From CAYVBN01 sp964538565 (GTDB taxonomy: Bacteria; Pseudomonadota; Alphaproteobacteria; Rhizobiales; Xanthobacteraceae): a DNA stretch of 36,484 nucleotides. The notes under the pieces are model-generated. The model made no database searches, was not told where the DNA came from, and was given only the letters and a program-made list of their open reading frames with translations. Below, one piece after another: positions 17,950 through 24,980 of this stretch. Position 1 is the stretch's first letter. The number at the start of each line of letters is the position of its first letter. A program made the position numbers and the translations under genes. Where the stretch lies: contig CAZIGW010000111.1 of the NCBI GenBank assembly GCA_964538565.1, positions 1-36,484 of the forward strand, given 5' to 3'.

Positions 17950-17960
17950 ATTACGGTAAT
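17950..17960. promoter_or_regulatory. AT-rich palindrome, candidate IclR operator
   Basis: ATTAC-G-GTAAT is a perfect 11-base inverted repeat in the AT-rich patch about 100 bases before the IclR start. IclR regulators bind short AT-rich palindromes and often repress their own gene. Confidence 0.4.
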
Positions 17961-17974
17961 TATTGCTTTTCGAG

Positions 17975-17993
17975 CCCATGTCTCTATCATGGG
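17975..17993. promoter_or_regulatory. inverted repeat upstream of IclR gene
   Basis: CCCATG and CATGGG are separated by 7 bases, 62 bases before the IclR start. It is the second of two inverted repeats in the gap; their centres are 29 bases apart. Confidence 0.4.
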
Positions 17994-18055
17994 TGTGTGG
18001 CCCAGGAGCGCCGGGGCCGCCGAACGGACCCTTTCGGGCGCAATCGACGAGTTCG

Positions 18056-18895
18056 ATGAAAGCAAGCAACACGCCGCCGATCGGGCGGGTCGCGAGCCGG
18101 GGCAGCAGCGGAGACCGGCTGCTCGCCGCCCTCGCGCTGTTCACCGTCGAGCGGCCGGAGTGGACGGTGGAAGCCGCCGCCGAGACGCTCGGGGTTTCCG
18201 CCACCACGACCTATCGCTACTTCAAGAGCCTCGTGAAGGCCGGGCTGATCAGCCCGGTCGCCGGCGCCGGCTACATGCTCGGGCCCGCCATCATCCAAAT
18301 GGACCGCCAGATCCAACTCTGCGATCCGATGCTGAACGCGGCGCGCGCCGCCATGGTCGACCTGATCAACAACGCGGCCGAAGGCACGACCGTGTTGCTG
18401 TGCCGGCTGTTCCACGACCGGGTGATGTGCGTGCACCAGGTGGTGGGGCGCGGACCACAGACGCCGGTCAGCTATCAGCGCGGGCGGCCGATGCCGCTGT
18501 TTCGCGGCGCGACGTCGAAAATCATTCTCGCCTATCTGCCGACGCGGACTCTCAAGACGCTGTTTGCGCACGACGCAGCCGACATCGCCGCTGCCGGCCT
18601 CGGCAGCACCTGGGATGAGTTTCGCGCAAGCCTTGCGGCGCTTCGGCGCGCTGGCGCGTGCGTCAGCCGCGGCGAGATCGATCCCGGCCGCATCGGCATC
18701 GCGGCGCCGATCTTCGATGCCCAGCGGGCGATCCTCGGCAGCCTCACCATCGTCCTGCCGATGGCGCGCGGCGAGGAACCGCTGGTCGAGCGTCTGGCGC
18801 GCCAGACGATCGCGGGCGCGCGCGCCATCGAGTCCGCCATGAACGACAAGACTTCGACGCAACCGAGCGCGGCGCGGGTCAAGATCGCGCGTTGA
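18056..18895 (+). CDS. IclR-family transcriptional regulator
   Basis: A 279-residue regulator. The winged helix-turn-helix is at about 17-75 (LLAALALFTVERPEWTVEAA, then LGVSATTTYRYFKSLVKAGLI), followed by an IclR effector domain from about residue 90. The effector domain ends in GRIGIAAPIFDAQRAILGSL, the typical ligand-pocket segment. I chose the ATG at 18056 because upstream in-frame codons are Pro/Gly-rich and cross the AT-rich promoter patch. IclR proteins commonly regulate aromatic degradation genes with an aromatic acid as effector. The transhydroxylase-like catalytic gene starts 35 bases after its stop, so they are probably co-transcribed and the regulator probably senses that pathway. 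Confidence 0.92.
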   Translation: MKASNTPPIGRVASRGSSGDRLLAALALFTVERPEWTVEAAAETLGVSATTTYRYFKSLVKAGLISPVAGAGYMLGPAIIQMDRQIQLCDPMLNAARAAMVDLINNAAEGTTVLLCRLFHDRVMCVHQVVGRGPQTPVSYQRGRPMPLFRGATSKIILAYLPTRTLKTLFAHDAADIAAAGLGSTWDEFRASLAALRRAGACVSRGEIDPGRIGIAAPIFDAQRAILGSLTIVLPMARGEEPLVERLARQTIAGARAIESAMNDKTSTQPSAARVKIAR

Positions 18896-18930
18896 GGGTC
18901 GTCGAAGGCGCGAGGGATCGGGGAGGAGAC

Positions 18931-21900
18931 ATGTCCATTGCGATGACCAGATTTTCGCTCGTTCTGTGGGGACTGGCACAGGCGCTGAGATGGAGCGCGC
19001 GCCGGCATCCGGCCTTCAGGTCGCGGCTCAACGAGCGCAATCTCGTCGCACAGATCAAGGCGCGCGACGAGGAGATCGGCCGCTGGTACGAGATCCGCGA
19101 CGGCAGGATCACCTCGCGCCGCGGAATTCATCCGAGGCCCGACGTCACGCTCGCGTTCAAGAACGCTGCGATCGGCGCTTCGCTGCTCACGCCGCCGATC
19201 GACTGGCTCGACCAGATCAACGCACAGAAGGATTTCAAGCTCACCATCGACGGCTCCGAGTACCTGTCCAACTGGTTCGCGCAGACCATCATGATGAGCC
19301 AGACAGCCGGCTGGAAGTTCGGCACGCCGATGCCGGACGGCAGCGTGCGCACCTGCAACATGACGAACGGCGGCCCGGTCTTCGTCTACGCGAAGGACGG
19401 CAAGATCGTGCGCATGACGCCGATCGAATTCGACGAGACCGATCCCCGGCCGTGGACCATCGAGGCGCGCGGTCTGAAGTTCACGCCGCCGCGCAAGACG
19501 ACGCTCGCGCCGCATGGGCAGAACGCGAAATCGATCGTCTATTCGCCCGACCGGCTGCTCTACCCGATGAAACGCGTCGACTTCGACCCGAACGGCGCCC
19601 GCAATCCGCAGAACCGCGGCAAGTCCGGCTACGTGCGCATCTCCTGGGACGAGGCCCTCGACCTCGTCGCGAACGAGATCAAGCGCGCCAAGCGCGAGCA
19701 TGGGCCGGGCGCCATCGCGGTCTCGCACGGCTCGCACCATACCTGGGGCAATATCGGCTACTACCTCAGCGCGCTGTTCCGCTTCAGCAACGCGGTCGGT
19801 TTCACGCGCGTGCACCACAATCCGGACAGCTGGGAGGGCTGGTACTGGGGCGCGGTGCATCACTGGGGCTACACGCTGCGCGTCGGCCAGTCGGAAACCT
19901 ACGGCACGGTCGAGGACTGCCTGCAGAACTGCGACATGATCGTGTTCTGGGCCGCCGACCCGGAGACCACCAGCGGCTCATACGGGGCGCAGGAAGGGAC
20001 CGTGCGGCGACAGTGGCTCAAGAATCCGAAGCTCGGCATCAAGGTCGTCCACGTCGATCCCTACTACAACGCCTCGGCGCAGTTCCTGCCGGGAAAATGG
20101 CTCGCGCCGCGGCCGACCACGTCGGTCGCCATGGCGATGGCGATTGCCTACGTGTGGATCAAGGAAGGTCTCTACGACAAGGACTACGTCGCCACCCACA
20201 CGGTCGGCTTCGACAAGTGGAAGGCCTATCTGCTCGGCGAAGAGGACGGCGTTGCGAAGACTCCCGAGTGGCAGGAGAAGGAGACCGGCGTTCCGGCGAA
20301 AGACGTGCGCGCGCTCGCCCGCGAGTGGGGCCGCAAGCGCGTGTATCTCGCGCCCGGCGGCTGGGGCAACGGCCACGGCGGCGCCTGCCGCAACCAGACC
20401 GGCATCCAGTGGGCGCGCGTGATGGTGTGCCTGGCGGCGATGCAGGGGCTGGGCAAGCCGGGCGTCAACATGGGCAATCTGCAATGGGGATGCCCGCTCG
20501 ACTTCAATTTCTACTTCCCGGGCTACGCCGACGGCGGCATGTCGGGCGATCTCGAGAATACGTCGATGCCGGTCGAGCTCTACCAGCGGATGCCGCAGTT
20601 GCCGACCATGAACTCGAGCTTCCAGCGCATTCCGCGCATCTGGATGCCGGAGGCAATCGCCGAGGGGAAGGCCGAGGGCTATCCGTGGATCGGCAAGTCG
20701 ATCGAGCACCAGTTCGCCAAGTTCGCCTATCCGGCGCCCGGGCACTCGCCGGTGAGGATGCTTTACAAGTACGGCGGCTCGATGCTCTCGACCATGAACA
20801 ACACCAACCGCCACGTGCGCATGTACCAGTCGCCGAACCTCGAATTCGTCGTCAACCAGTCGATCTGGTTCGAGGGCGAGGCGAAGTTCGCCGACGTCAT
20901 CCTTCCCGCGTGCACCAATTTTGAGCGCGTCGACATCAGCGAGTGGGCGGGACTTGGCGGCTACGGCCATCACGGCCAGCAGCAGCTCAATCACCGCGTG
21001 ATCGTGTTCCAGGCGTCGGCCATCGAGCCGCTCGGGGAATCGAAGTCCGACTACTGGATCTTCAACGAGATCAGCAAGCGGCTCGGCCTCGCGAATTATT
21101 TCTCTGAGGGCATGAACGAGATCGACTGGGTGAAGCGCCTGTTCGACGCCTCCGACCTGCCGGGCGTGATTTCCTGGAAGAAATTCATCCGCAAGGGCTA
21201 CTACGTGGTGCCGGCGGAGAAGGAGAAGCTGCGCGCACCGGTCTCGTTCCGCTGGTTCTGGGAGAACCGCAAGAAGGACGTGCCGGAGGCGCAGCCGTTG
21301 CCCTCCGACTACACCGAGGAGTTCCTGCGCGGGCTGCAGACGCAGTCGGGCAAGCTCGAGTTCGAGTGCAACAGCCTCAAGCGCTTTTCCGATCCCGAGC
21401 GTCCGCCGATCGTGAAGTACGAACCCTCCTGGGAGGGTCCGCATTCGGGCGAACTCTACGAGCGCTATCCCCTGCAGCTCCTGACGCCGCACTCGAAATA
21501 CAGCTTCCACACCCAGGGCGACGGGAAGGATTCCTTTCTCCTCAACATCGCCGACCATCGGGTCAACGTGGACGGCTACTACTACTGGATCATCCGCCTG
21601 AACGCGGAGGACGCCGCCGAACGCGGCATCAAGAAGCACGACCTCGTGAAGGTCTTCAACGAGCGCGGCGCGGTGATCTGCGCGGCGTTGCCGACACAGC
21701 GCCTGCCACGCGGAGTCTGTCACGGCTACGAGTCGTCCGCCATCTACGATCCGATGGGCGAGCCGGGGAAATCCGTCGACCGCGGTGGCTGTCTCAACCT
21801 GCTCACGCCGGAACGCACGCAGACGAAGTCGACGCACTCGCTGGCTGGCGCCAACGCGCTGGTCGAGATCGAGTTGTGGGACGGCCGCACCGAGCATCTG

Positions 21901-21981
21901 TCGGCGGCGTTCGCGCAGCCGGAGAAGGACGCGGGCGTTGCGCACTCCCGCGCGGCGGCCGAGCTGGTTCCGGCGAAATAG
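18931..21981 (+). CDS. molybdopterin oxidoreductase, AthL/resorcinol-hydroxylase-like large subunit with SCP2-like N-domain
   Basis: A 1016-residue catalytic subunit of the DMSO reductase superfamily. From about residue 140 it follows the Pelobacter acidigallici pyrogallol transhydroxylase large subunit, with relatives in anaerobic resorcinol and 3,5-dihydroxybenzoate hydroxylases. There is no N-terminal Fe-S cluster motif, as in those enzymes. From memory of that structure, active-site H144, D174, the Mo-proximal S175 and Y404 correspond to H269 (SHGSHH), D299-S300 (NPDSW) and Y528 (FNFYFP), a constant offset of about 125. The extra N-terminal part (about 40-122, WYEIRDGRITSRRG... to NWFAQT) looks like an SCP2 sterol-carrier domain. 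The ATG at 18931 follows GGGGAGGAG. No Tat signal, so cytoplasmic. Its Fe-S partner is at 22107. Confidence 0.85.
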   Translation: MSIAMTRFSLVLWGLAQALRWSARRHPAFRSRLNERNLVAQIKARDEEIGRWYEIRDGRITSRRGIHPRPDVTLAFKNAAIGASLLTPPIDWLDQINAQKDFKLTIDGSEYLSNWFAQTIMMSQTAGWKFGTPMPDGSVRTCNMTNGGPVFVYAKDGKIVRMTPIEFDETDPRPWTIEARGLKFTPPRKTTLAPHGQNAKSIVYSPDRLLYPMKRVDFDPNGARNPQNRGKSGYVRISWDEALDLVANEIKRAKREHGPGAIAVSHGSHHTWGNIGYYLSALFRFSNAVGFTRVHHNPDSWEGWYWGAVHHWGYTLRVGQSETYGTVEDCLQNCDMIVFWAADPETTSGSYGAQEGTVRRQWLKNPKLGIKVVHVDPYYNASAQFLPGKWLAPRPTTSVAMAMAIAYVWIKEGLYDKDYVATHTVGFDKWKAYLLGEEDGVAKTPEWQEKETGVPAKDVRALAREWGRKRVYLAPGGWGNGHGGACRNQTGIQWARVMVCLAAMQGLGKPGVNMGNLQWGCPLDFNFYFPGYADGGMSGDLENTSMPVELYQRMPQLPTMNSSFQRIPRIWMPEAIAEGKAEGYPWIGKSIEHQFAKFAYPAPGHSPVRMLYKYGGSMLSTMNNTNRHVRMYQSPNLEFVVNQSIWFEGEAKFADVILPACTNFERVDISEWAGLGGYGHHGQQQLNHRVIVFQASAIEPLGESKSDYWIFNEISKRLGLANYFSEGMNEIDWVKRLFDASDLPGVISWKKFIRKGYYVVPAEKEKLRAPVSFRWFWENRKKDVPEAQPLPSDYTEEFLRGLQTQSGKLEFECNSLKRFSDPERPPIVKYEPSWEGPHSGELYERYPLQLLTPHSKYSFHTQGDGKDSFLLNIADHRVNVDGYYYWIIRLNAEDAAERGIKKHDLVKVFNERGAVICAALPTQRLPRGVCHGYESSAIYDPMGEPGKSVDRGGCLNLLTPERTQTKSTHSLAGANALVEIELWDGRTEHLSAAFAQPEKDAGVAHSRAAAELVPAK

Positions 21982-21991
21982 AGGAATGGTA

Positions 21992-22020
21992 GGGTGGGTT
22001 GGGCGAAGCGAAACCCACCC
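21992..22020. repeat. REP-like inverted repeat between the two subunit genes
   Basis: GGGTGGGTT and AACCCACCC form a perfect 9-bp stem with an 11-base loop (GGGCGAAGCGA), 11 bases after the large-subunit stop. It resembles short palindromic repeats scattered in many proteobacterial genomes. It could lower or stabilise transcript passing to the small subunit. Confidence 0.65.
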
Positions 22021-22106
22021 CACTCACATGCACGGCGATGCGGCGGGGTTGCGCGCCTTCGGTGCCGATCCCCCTTGCGAACGAGAGACGAACGTGAGCA
22101 ACACCG

Positions 22107-22943
22107 ATGTCTAAGTGGAACATGATCATCGATGTCGCCGAGTGCACGAACTGCAACCTGTGCACGCTCGCGACCATGGATGAGTACGTCGGCAACGCAT
22201 GGCCGGGCTATGCGGCGCCGATGCCCCGCCACGGACACAGATGGATCGACATCCTGCAGAAGGAACGCGGCCAGGCGCCCATGATCGACATCGCCTATGT
22301 GCCGGTCATGTGCAACCACTGCGACGACGCGCCGTGCCTCAAGGCGGCGAGGAACGGCGCAATCCGCAAGCGCGAGGACGGCATCGTGCTGATCGATCCC
22401 GAACGGGCGAAGGGCCAAAAGCAGCTCGTCGAGGCCTGTCCGTACGGACACATCTGGTGGAACGAAGAGCTCGGTCTGCCGCAGGCCTGGCCGTTCGACG
22501 CACATCTCATCGACCAGGGATGGGAGCAGACGCGCGGCGAATTGTCCTGTCCGACCGGCGCCATGCGGACCGTCAAGGTCGATGACGAGGAAATGGCGCG
22601 CATCGCGCGAGAGCAGAACCTCGAGGTGATGCGGCCGGAACTCAAGACGAAGCCGCGCGTCTACTATCGCAATCTATGGCGCTATTCGAAGTGCTTCATC
22701 GGCGGCACGATCTCGGCGGAAACCAAGGGGATCGTCGATTGTGTCGAGGGCGCGCGCGTGCGGCTTCTCAAGGATGGCAGCTGCGTCGCCGAGACGATGA
22801 GCGACAACTACGGCGATTTCAAATTCGACCGACTCGACGAGAATTCGGGCGCCTATCGGATCGAGATCTGGGCCAACGGGCGCCAGAAGATTGTCGACAC
22901 GACGCTTGGCACGAGCGTCAATATCGGGGAGATCCGCCTCTAG
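22107..22943 (+). CDS. Fe-S subunit, BthL-like (transhydroxylase small subunit family)
   Basis: A 278-residue electron-transfer subunit. The ferredoxin part is followed by a C-terminal domain (about 197-278, FIGGTISAETKGIVDCVEG..., then DNYGDFKFDRL) of the transthyretin/carboxypeptidase-regulatory type, an arrangement typical of the transhydroxylase small subunit. Cysteines of the cluster region are C13, C16, C19; C69, C72, C77; C111 (ACPYG); and C148 (SCPTG). This makes two complete [4Fe-4S] sets. The fourth Cys of motif I (T23) and the first three of motif IV (W128, D131, G144) are replaced, so the third cluster expected in the family is missing. ATG at 22107. It lies 125 bases after the catalytic gene. 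Confidence 0.87.
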   Translation: MSKWNMIIDVAECTNCNLCTLATMDEYVGNAWPGYAAPMPRHGHRWIDILQKERGQAPMIDIAYVPVMCNHCDDAPCLKAARNGAIRKREDGIVLIDPERAKGQKQLVEACPYGHIWWNEELGLPQAWPFDAHLIDQGWEQTRGELSCPTGAMRTVKVDDEEMARIAREQNLEVMRPELKTKPRVYYRNLWRYSKCFIGGTISAETKGIVDCVEGARVRLLKDGSCVAETMSDNYGDFKFDRLDENSGAYRIEIWANGRQKIVDTTLGTSVNIGEIRL

Positions 22944-22944
22944 G

Positions 22945-23064
22945 GCGATTCGCAAAAGTTGGAACCGGCCTTGCGTCAGATCGCGCTCTCATTCCATGAC
23001 TTCGCGCATGATCTTGTTGGGGGAGCGGTTCCTCTCGGCCGGATCATGCGCCAAGGCCATGCAG
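22945..23064. repeat. dispersed intergenic repeat, family 2, copy 2
   Basis: The element begins right after the Fe-S subunit stop and runs almost to the DoxX start. It aligns with 6314-6435 in the same orientation, sharing TTGCGTC, GATCGCGCTC, GCGCATGA and CCGGATCATGCGCCA. Confidence 0.75.
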
Positions 23065-23083
23065 CGGAGCCTGGGTATTGCAC

Positions 23084-23563
23084 ATGAGCGCGGCGGCTTC
23101 GCTCGTCGTCCCGCCGCTGGCCGGCATCTATGCGGCCCTGGAACCCTGGTCCGAAGCACTGTTGCGCACCGTCGTCGGCCTGGCGCTGGTGCCGCACGGT
23201 CTGCGCATGACGTTCGGATTCTTTCCCGGCACGGGCCTCAAGGTGCGCAGCCTCGCCATGTTGGCGGATCAGCTCGACCGCGACGGTTACCGGCCCGGGC
23301 GACTGTGGGCGCCGTTGATCTCGGTGACCGAACTCGTCTGCGGGCCGATGCTGGCCGTCGGGCTGTTCACGCGCCCGGCCGCCGTCCCGATCACGCTCTT
23401 CCTTCTCGTCTCGATCCGCGAACGATGGCGGGTTGGCGGCTATTTCTGGAACACGCTCGGGCTCGAATACACGCTGATGTGGGCGGTCGCGGCGTTCTAT
23501 TTCCTGGTGCACGGCGGCGGGACCTATTCGCTCGACAATCTGCTGCTTGGCCGCGCAGTCTGA
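23084..23563 (+). CDS. DoxX-family membrane protein
   Basis: A 159-residue integral membrane protein with four hydrophobic segments. Family features are LLRTVVGLALVPHGLRMTFGFF near residue 27, the ELVCGPMLAVGLFTRPAAVP segment, and the WNTLGLEYTLMWAVAAFYF helix near the end. DoxX-like proteins are quinol- or thiosulfate-linked membrane proteins; most members have no proven function. The ATG at 23084 is 20 bases after a family 2 repeat. Its place behind the Mo enzyme genes might mean a quinone link for electrons leaving the Fe-S subunit, but this is a guess from position. Confidence 0.88.
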   Translation: MSAAASLVVPPLAGIYAALEPWSEALLRTVVGLALVPHGLRMTFGFFPGTGLKVRSLAMLADQLDRDGYRPGRLWAPLISVTELVCGPMLAVGLFTRPAAVPITLFLLVSIRERWRVGGYFWNTLGLEYTLMWAVAAFYFLVHGGGTYSLDNLLLGRAV

Positions 23564-23591
23564 GGGAATTGTCCGGCACGTTTCGACGCTG

Positions 23592-23691
23592 GAGCGCTTT
23601 CGAGCGAAGTGAGTATCGGTTCGCCTGAAGAAAACGCGTTAAGACAAGAACCGGGAGCCCCGGCCTTGATCCTCAGAGCCGGAAAGATTCT
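23592..23691. repeat. dispersed intergenic repeat, family 1, copy 2
   Basis: Aligns with 5235-5337: GAGCG.TTTCGAGC, GTATCGGTTCGC, TGAAG, AAACGC, CAAGAACC and AGCCCCGGCCTTGAT. The closing hairpin is imperfect in this copy. It ends at the metallo-hydrolase remnant on the opposite strand. Confidence 0.8.
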
Positions 23692-24067
23692 AATCGAAGT
23701 AGCTCGACTTCCCCATCTTGATGAGATTTTAGGGCGATTCGATGTCGTGGCCACGGACGCGGTAGTTCCGATAGTCCTTGTACTGGGGGAACGTCAGTGT
23801 CTGCACCGCCTCCTCGACGCTCATGCCGCTGGCGACCGCGTCTTTCACGCCCGCGTATTCGTCCGAAAGAAATTTCGCCATTTCGCCGACGTCGGCGCGT
23901 TCGGCCACGTCGCCATGCGCCGGCAGCGTGCGGTCGACATCGTTCATCGCGGCGACCTTGTTGAGCAGCCGGATACAGTTGTCGACCGAAGGCGTGAACG
24001 CCGTGTTGGCCCAGCTCCGCAAATGACGCTCTGCCGAGAAGCAATCCGGTCCGCGACCCCGTCCACG
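23690..24067 (-). pseudogene. remnant of an MBL-fold metallo-hydrolase, C-terminal part
   Basis: About 125 codons on the - strand with a protein-like composition (SWANTAFTPSVDN, TLPAHGDVAERADVGEMAKF, SVEEAVQTLTFPQYKDYRNY) that resemble the C-terminal end of a beta-lactamase-fold hydrolase, including a late LPAHGD metal-binding motif. The 5' two-thirds, with the HxHxDH motif, are absent. Reading upstream in frame, a stop is met at 24068-24070, which is also the stop of the small exported protein. An in-frame TAA at 23729-23731 interrupts the end; beyond it the same frame continues as NLIKMGKSSYFD and closes at 23690. So it is truncated and carries a nonsense codon. Family assignment is moderate; decay is well supported. 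Confidence 0.65.
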
Positions 24068-24307
24068 CTAGCACGTCGGATTGTCCTTGCCACGCCGCCG
24101 CGCGCGGACCCCGCCGCGCGCGCGGCCGCCGGCAATGCGGGGCTCGGCGGTCGCGATCGGATCGTGCGACGTACGCTGATAAGTACGGGGCGTCGTCCGA
24201 GGCGTCGGCGCATAGACGGGCGCATATGAGGGCGCAAGATCGGCGGCACATGCCGTGCCGATGCTGAGCACGACGGCAGCCGCGATGACGGCAAGCGATC
24301 TGAGCAT
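24068..24307 (-). CDS. small exported protein, function unknown
   Basis: A 79-residue protein. It has a clear signal peptide (MLRSLAVIAAAVVLSIGTACA, cleavage near ACA|ADLAP), then a short Pro/Ala/Tyr-rich and Arg/Gly-rich tail (YAPVYAPTPRTTPRTYQRT...), basic and probably disordered. The ATG at 24307 has AGGAAG upstream; a start at 24337 is possible but would lengthen the pre-signal part. Its stop codon sits exactly where the metallo-hydrolase remnant begins, in the same frame, so the tail may itself be the product of the deletion that truncated the neighbour. Real gene likely; function not recognised. Confidence 0.6.
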   Translation of the reverse strand: MLRSLAVIAAAVVLSIGTACAADLAPSYAPVYAPTPRTTPRTYQRTSHDPIATAEPRIAGGRARGGVRARRRGKDNPTC

Positions 24308-24400
24308 GGCAATCTTCCTGAGCGACAGTCCGCCCATGCCGCTTGGATACCTTGGATCAACCGATTCGGTTCATAGTCACCCGGCGGCTCGGCAGGAACC

Positions 24401-24430
24401 TTGCGGATGCCGACACATGGGGATATATCC
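24401..24430 (+). promoter_or_regulatory. promoter with overlapping palindrome for the Panacea module
   Basis: TTGCGG (24401-24406), a 17-base spacer and TATATC (24424-24429) make a fair sigma-70-type promoter. The -10 lies inside the perfect palindrome GGATATATCC (24421-24430), a good site for autorepression. Transcription would start near 24436, which favours the GTG at 24456 as start over the ATG at 24417. Confidence 0.5.
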
Positions 24431-24455
24431 AAAATCATGCCGAGGCGCTGGAATC

Positions 24456-24980
24456 GTGATCCGCTTCAATTTCAATGAAACCAAGACGTTAGAAGTGCTG
24501 GCGTTTGTCGCCGAGCGCTGGCCGGGCATCACGCCGTTCTTTCTCGCCAAGGTCCTGTTCTTCGCCGATCGCGACCACTTGCGCGCCTACGGTCGGCCGG
24601 TCACAGGCGACACGTACATCGCCATGCCGTACGGCCCTGTCCCGTCCCGCGCCTATGATATGATCAAGGGCGATGAACTGGATTTCTTCGGCAACCCGGA
24701 AGCTATTGCCTCGACGATCCGAGTCGAGCACGATCACTACAAGCGGATCTATGCGAAACGTGCGGCCAACCTCGATCTGCTGTCTGAAACCGATATCGCC
24801 ATTCTGAATGCGGCGATCGAGTTCTGCAGGCACAAGTCATTTTTTGAATTGAGCAGCCTGACGCATCAGGAGCCGGCTTGGGTCAACGCGCCGACCAACG
24901 GGGAAATGAATCCCGAACTGCTGGTGCCCGAAGACATGCGCGACGAAGTGCGTGAAGCAGCCGCCTACGTCGAGCTATGA
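24456..24980 (+). CDS. Panacea-domain (SocA/DUF4065-type) protein, candidate antitoxin
   Basis: A 174-residue cytoplasmic protein with the Panacea domain: KTLEVLAFVAERWPGITPFFLAKVLFFADRDHL, then TGDTYIAMPYGPVPSRAYDMIKG, and near the C-terminus LSETDIAILNAAIEFC with SSLTHQEPAWVNA. These are the blocks that define the family. Panacea proteins neutralise varied toxins in two-gene toxin-antitoxin systems, and in Caulobacter SocA is a proteolysis adaptor for the toxin SocB. I chose GTG at 24456 because homologues begin with an IRF-type strand and because the predicted promoter overlaps the ATG at 24417. Its stop overlaps the next start (ATGA, 24977-24980), so the two are translated together. Confidence 0.88.
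   Translation: MIRFNFNETKTLEVLAFVAERWPGITPFFLAKVLFFADRDHLRAYGRPVTGDTYIAMPYGPVPSRAYDMIKGDELDFFGNPEAIASTIRVEHDHYKRIYAKRAANLDLLSETDIAILNAAIEFCRHKSFFELSSLTHQEPAWVNAPTNGEMNPELLVPEDMRDEVREAAAYVEL

Larger units (their letters stand above)
17699..18055. other. intergenic stretch of 357 bases upstream of the IclR gene
   Basis: No gene is convincing here. The first 200 bases are GC-rich and featureless. From about 17940 the base composition shifts to AT-rich, with two inverted repeats (17950-17960 and 17975-17993), then the IclR start. This is most likely the promoter of the IclR gene and perhaps of the transhydroxylase-like genes behind it. Confidence 0.55.

Noticed and set aside
18658..18930. N-terminal extension of the AthL-like protein
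   Set aside because: The stretch overlaps the IclR gene in another frame and is Arg-rich; the ATG at 18931 has a strong ribosome binding site.
18931..21981. Formate dehydrogenase or nitrate reductase as identity of the Mo enzyme
   Set aside because: There is no N-terminal Fe-S motif and no Cys/Sec Mo ligand, and the partner has a transthyretin-like C-terminal domain, all pointing to the transhydroxylase type.
19978..22023. 681-codon open frame on the - strand
   Set aside because: Antisense shadow of the AthL-like gene; no start signal and no family motif.
24417..24455. ATG at 24417 as start of the Panacea gene
   Set aside because: It lies between the predicted -35 and -10 elements, and homologues start near the IRF strand at 24456.
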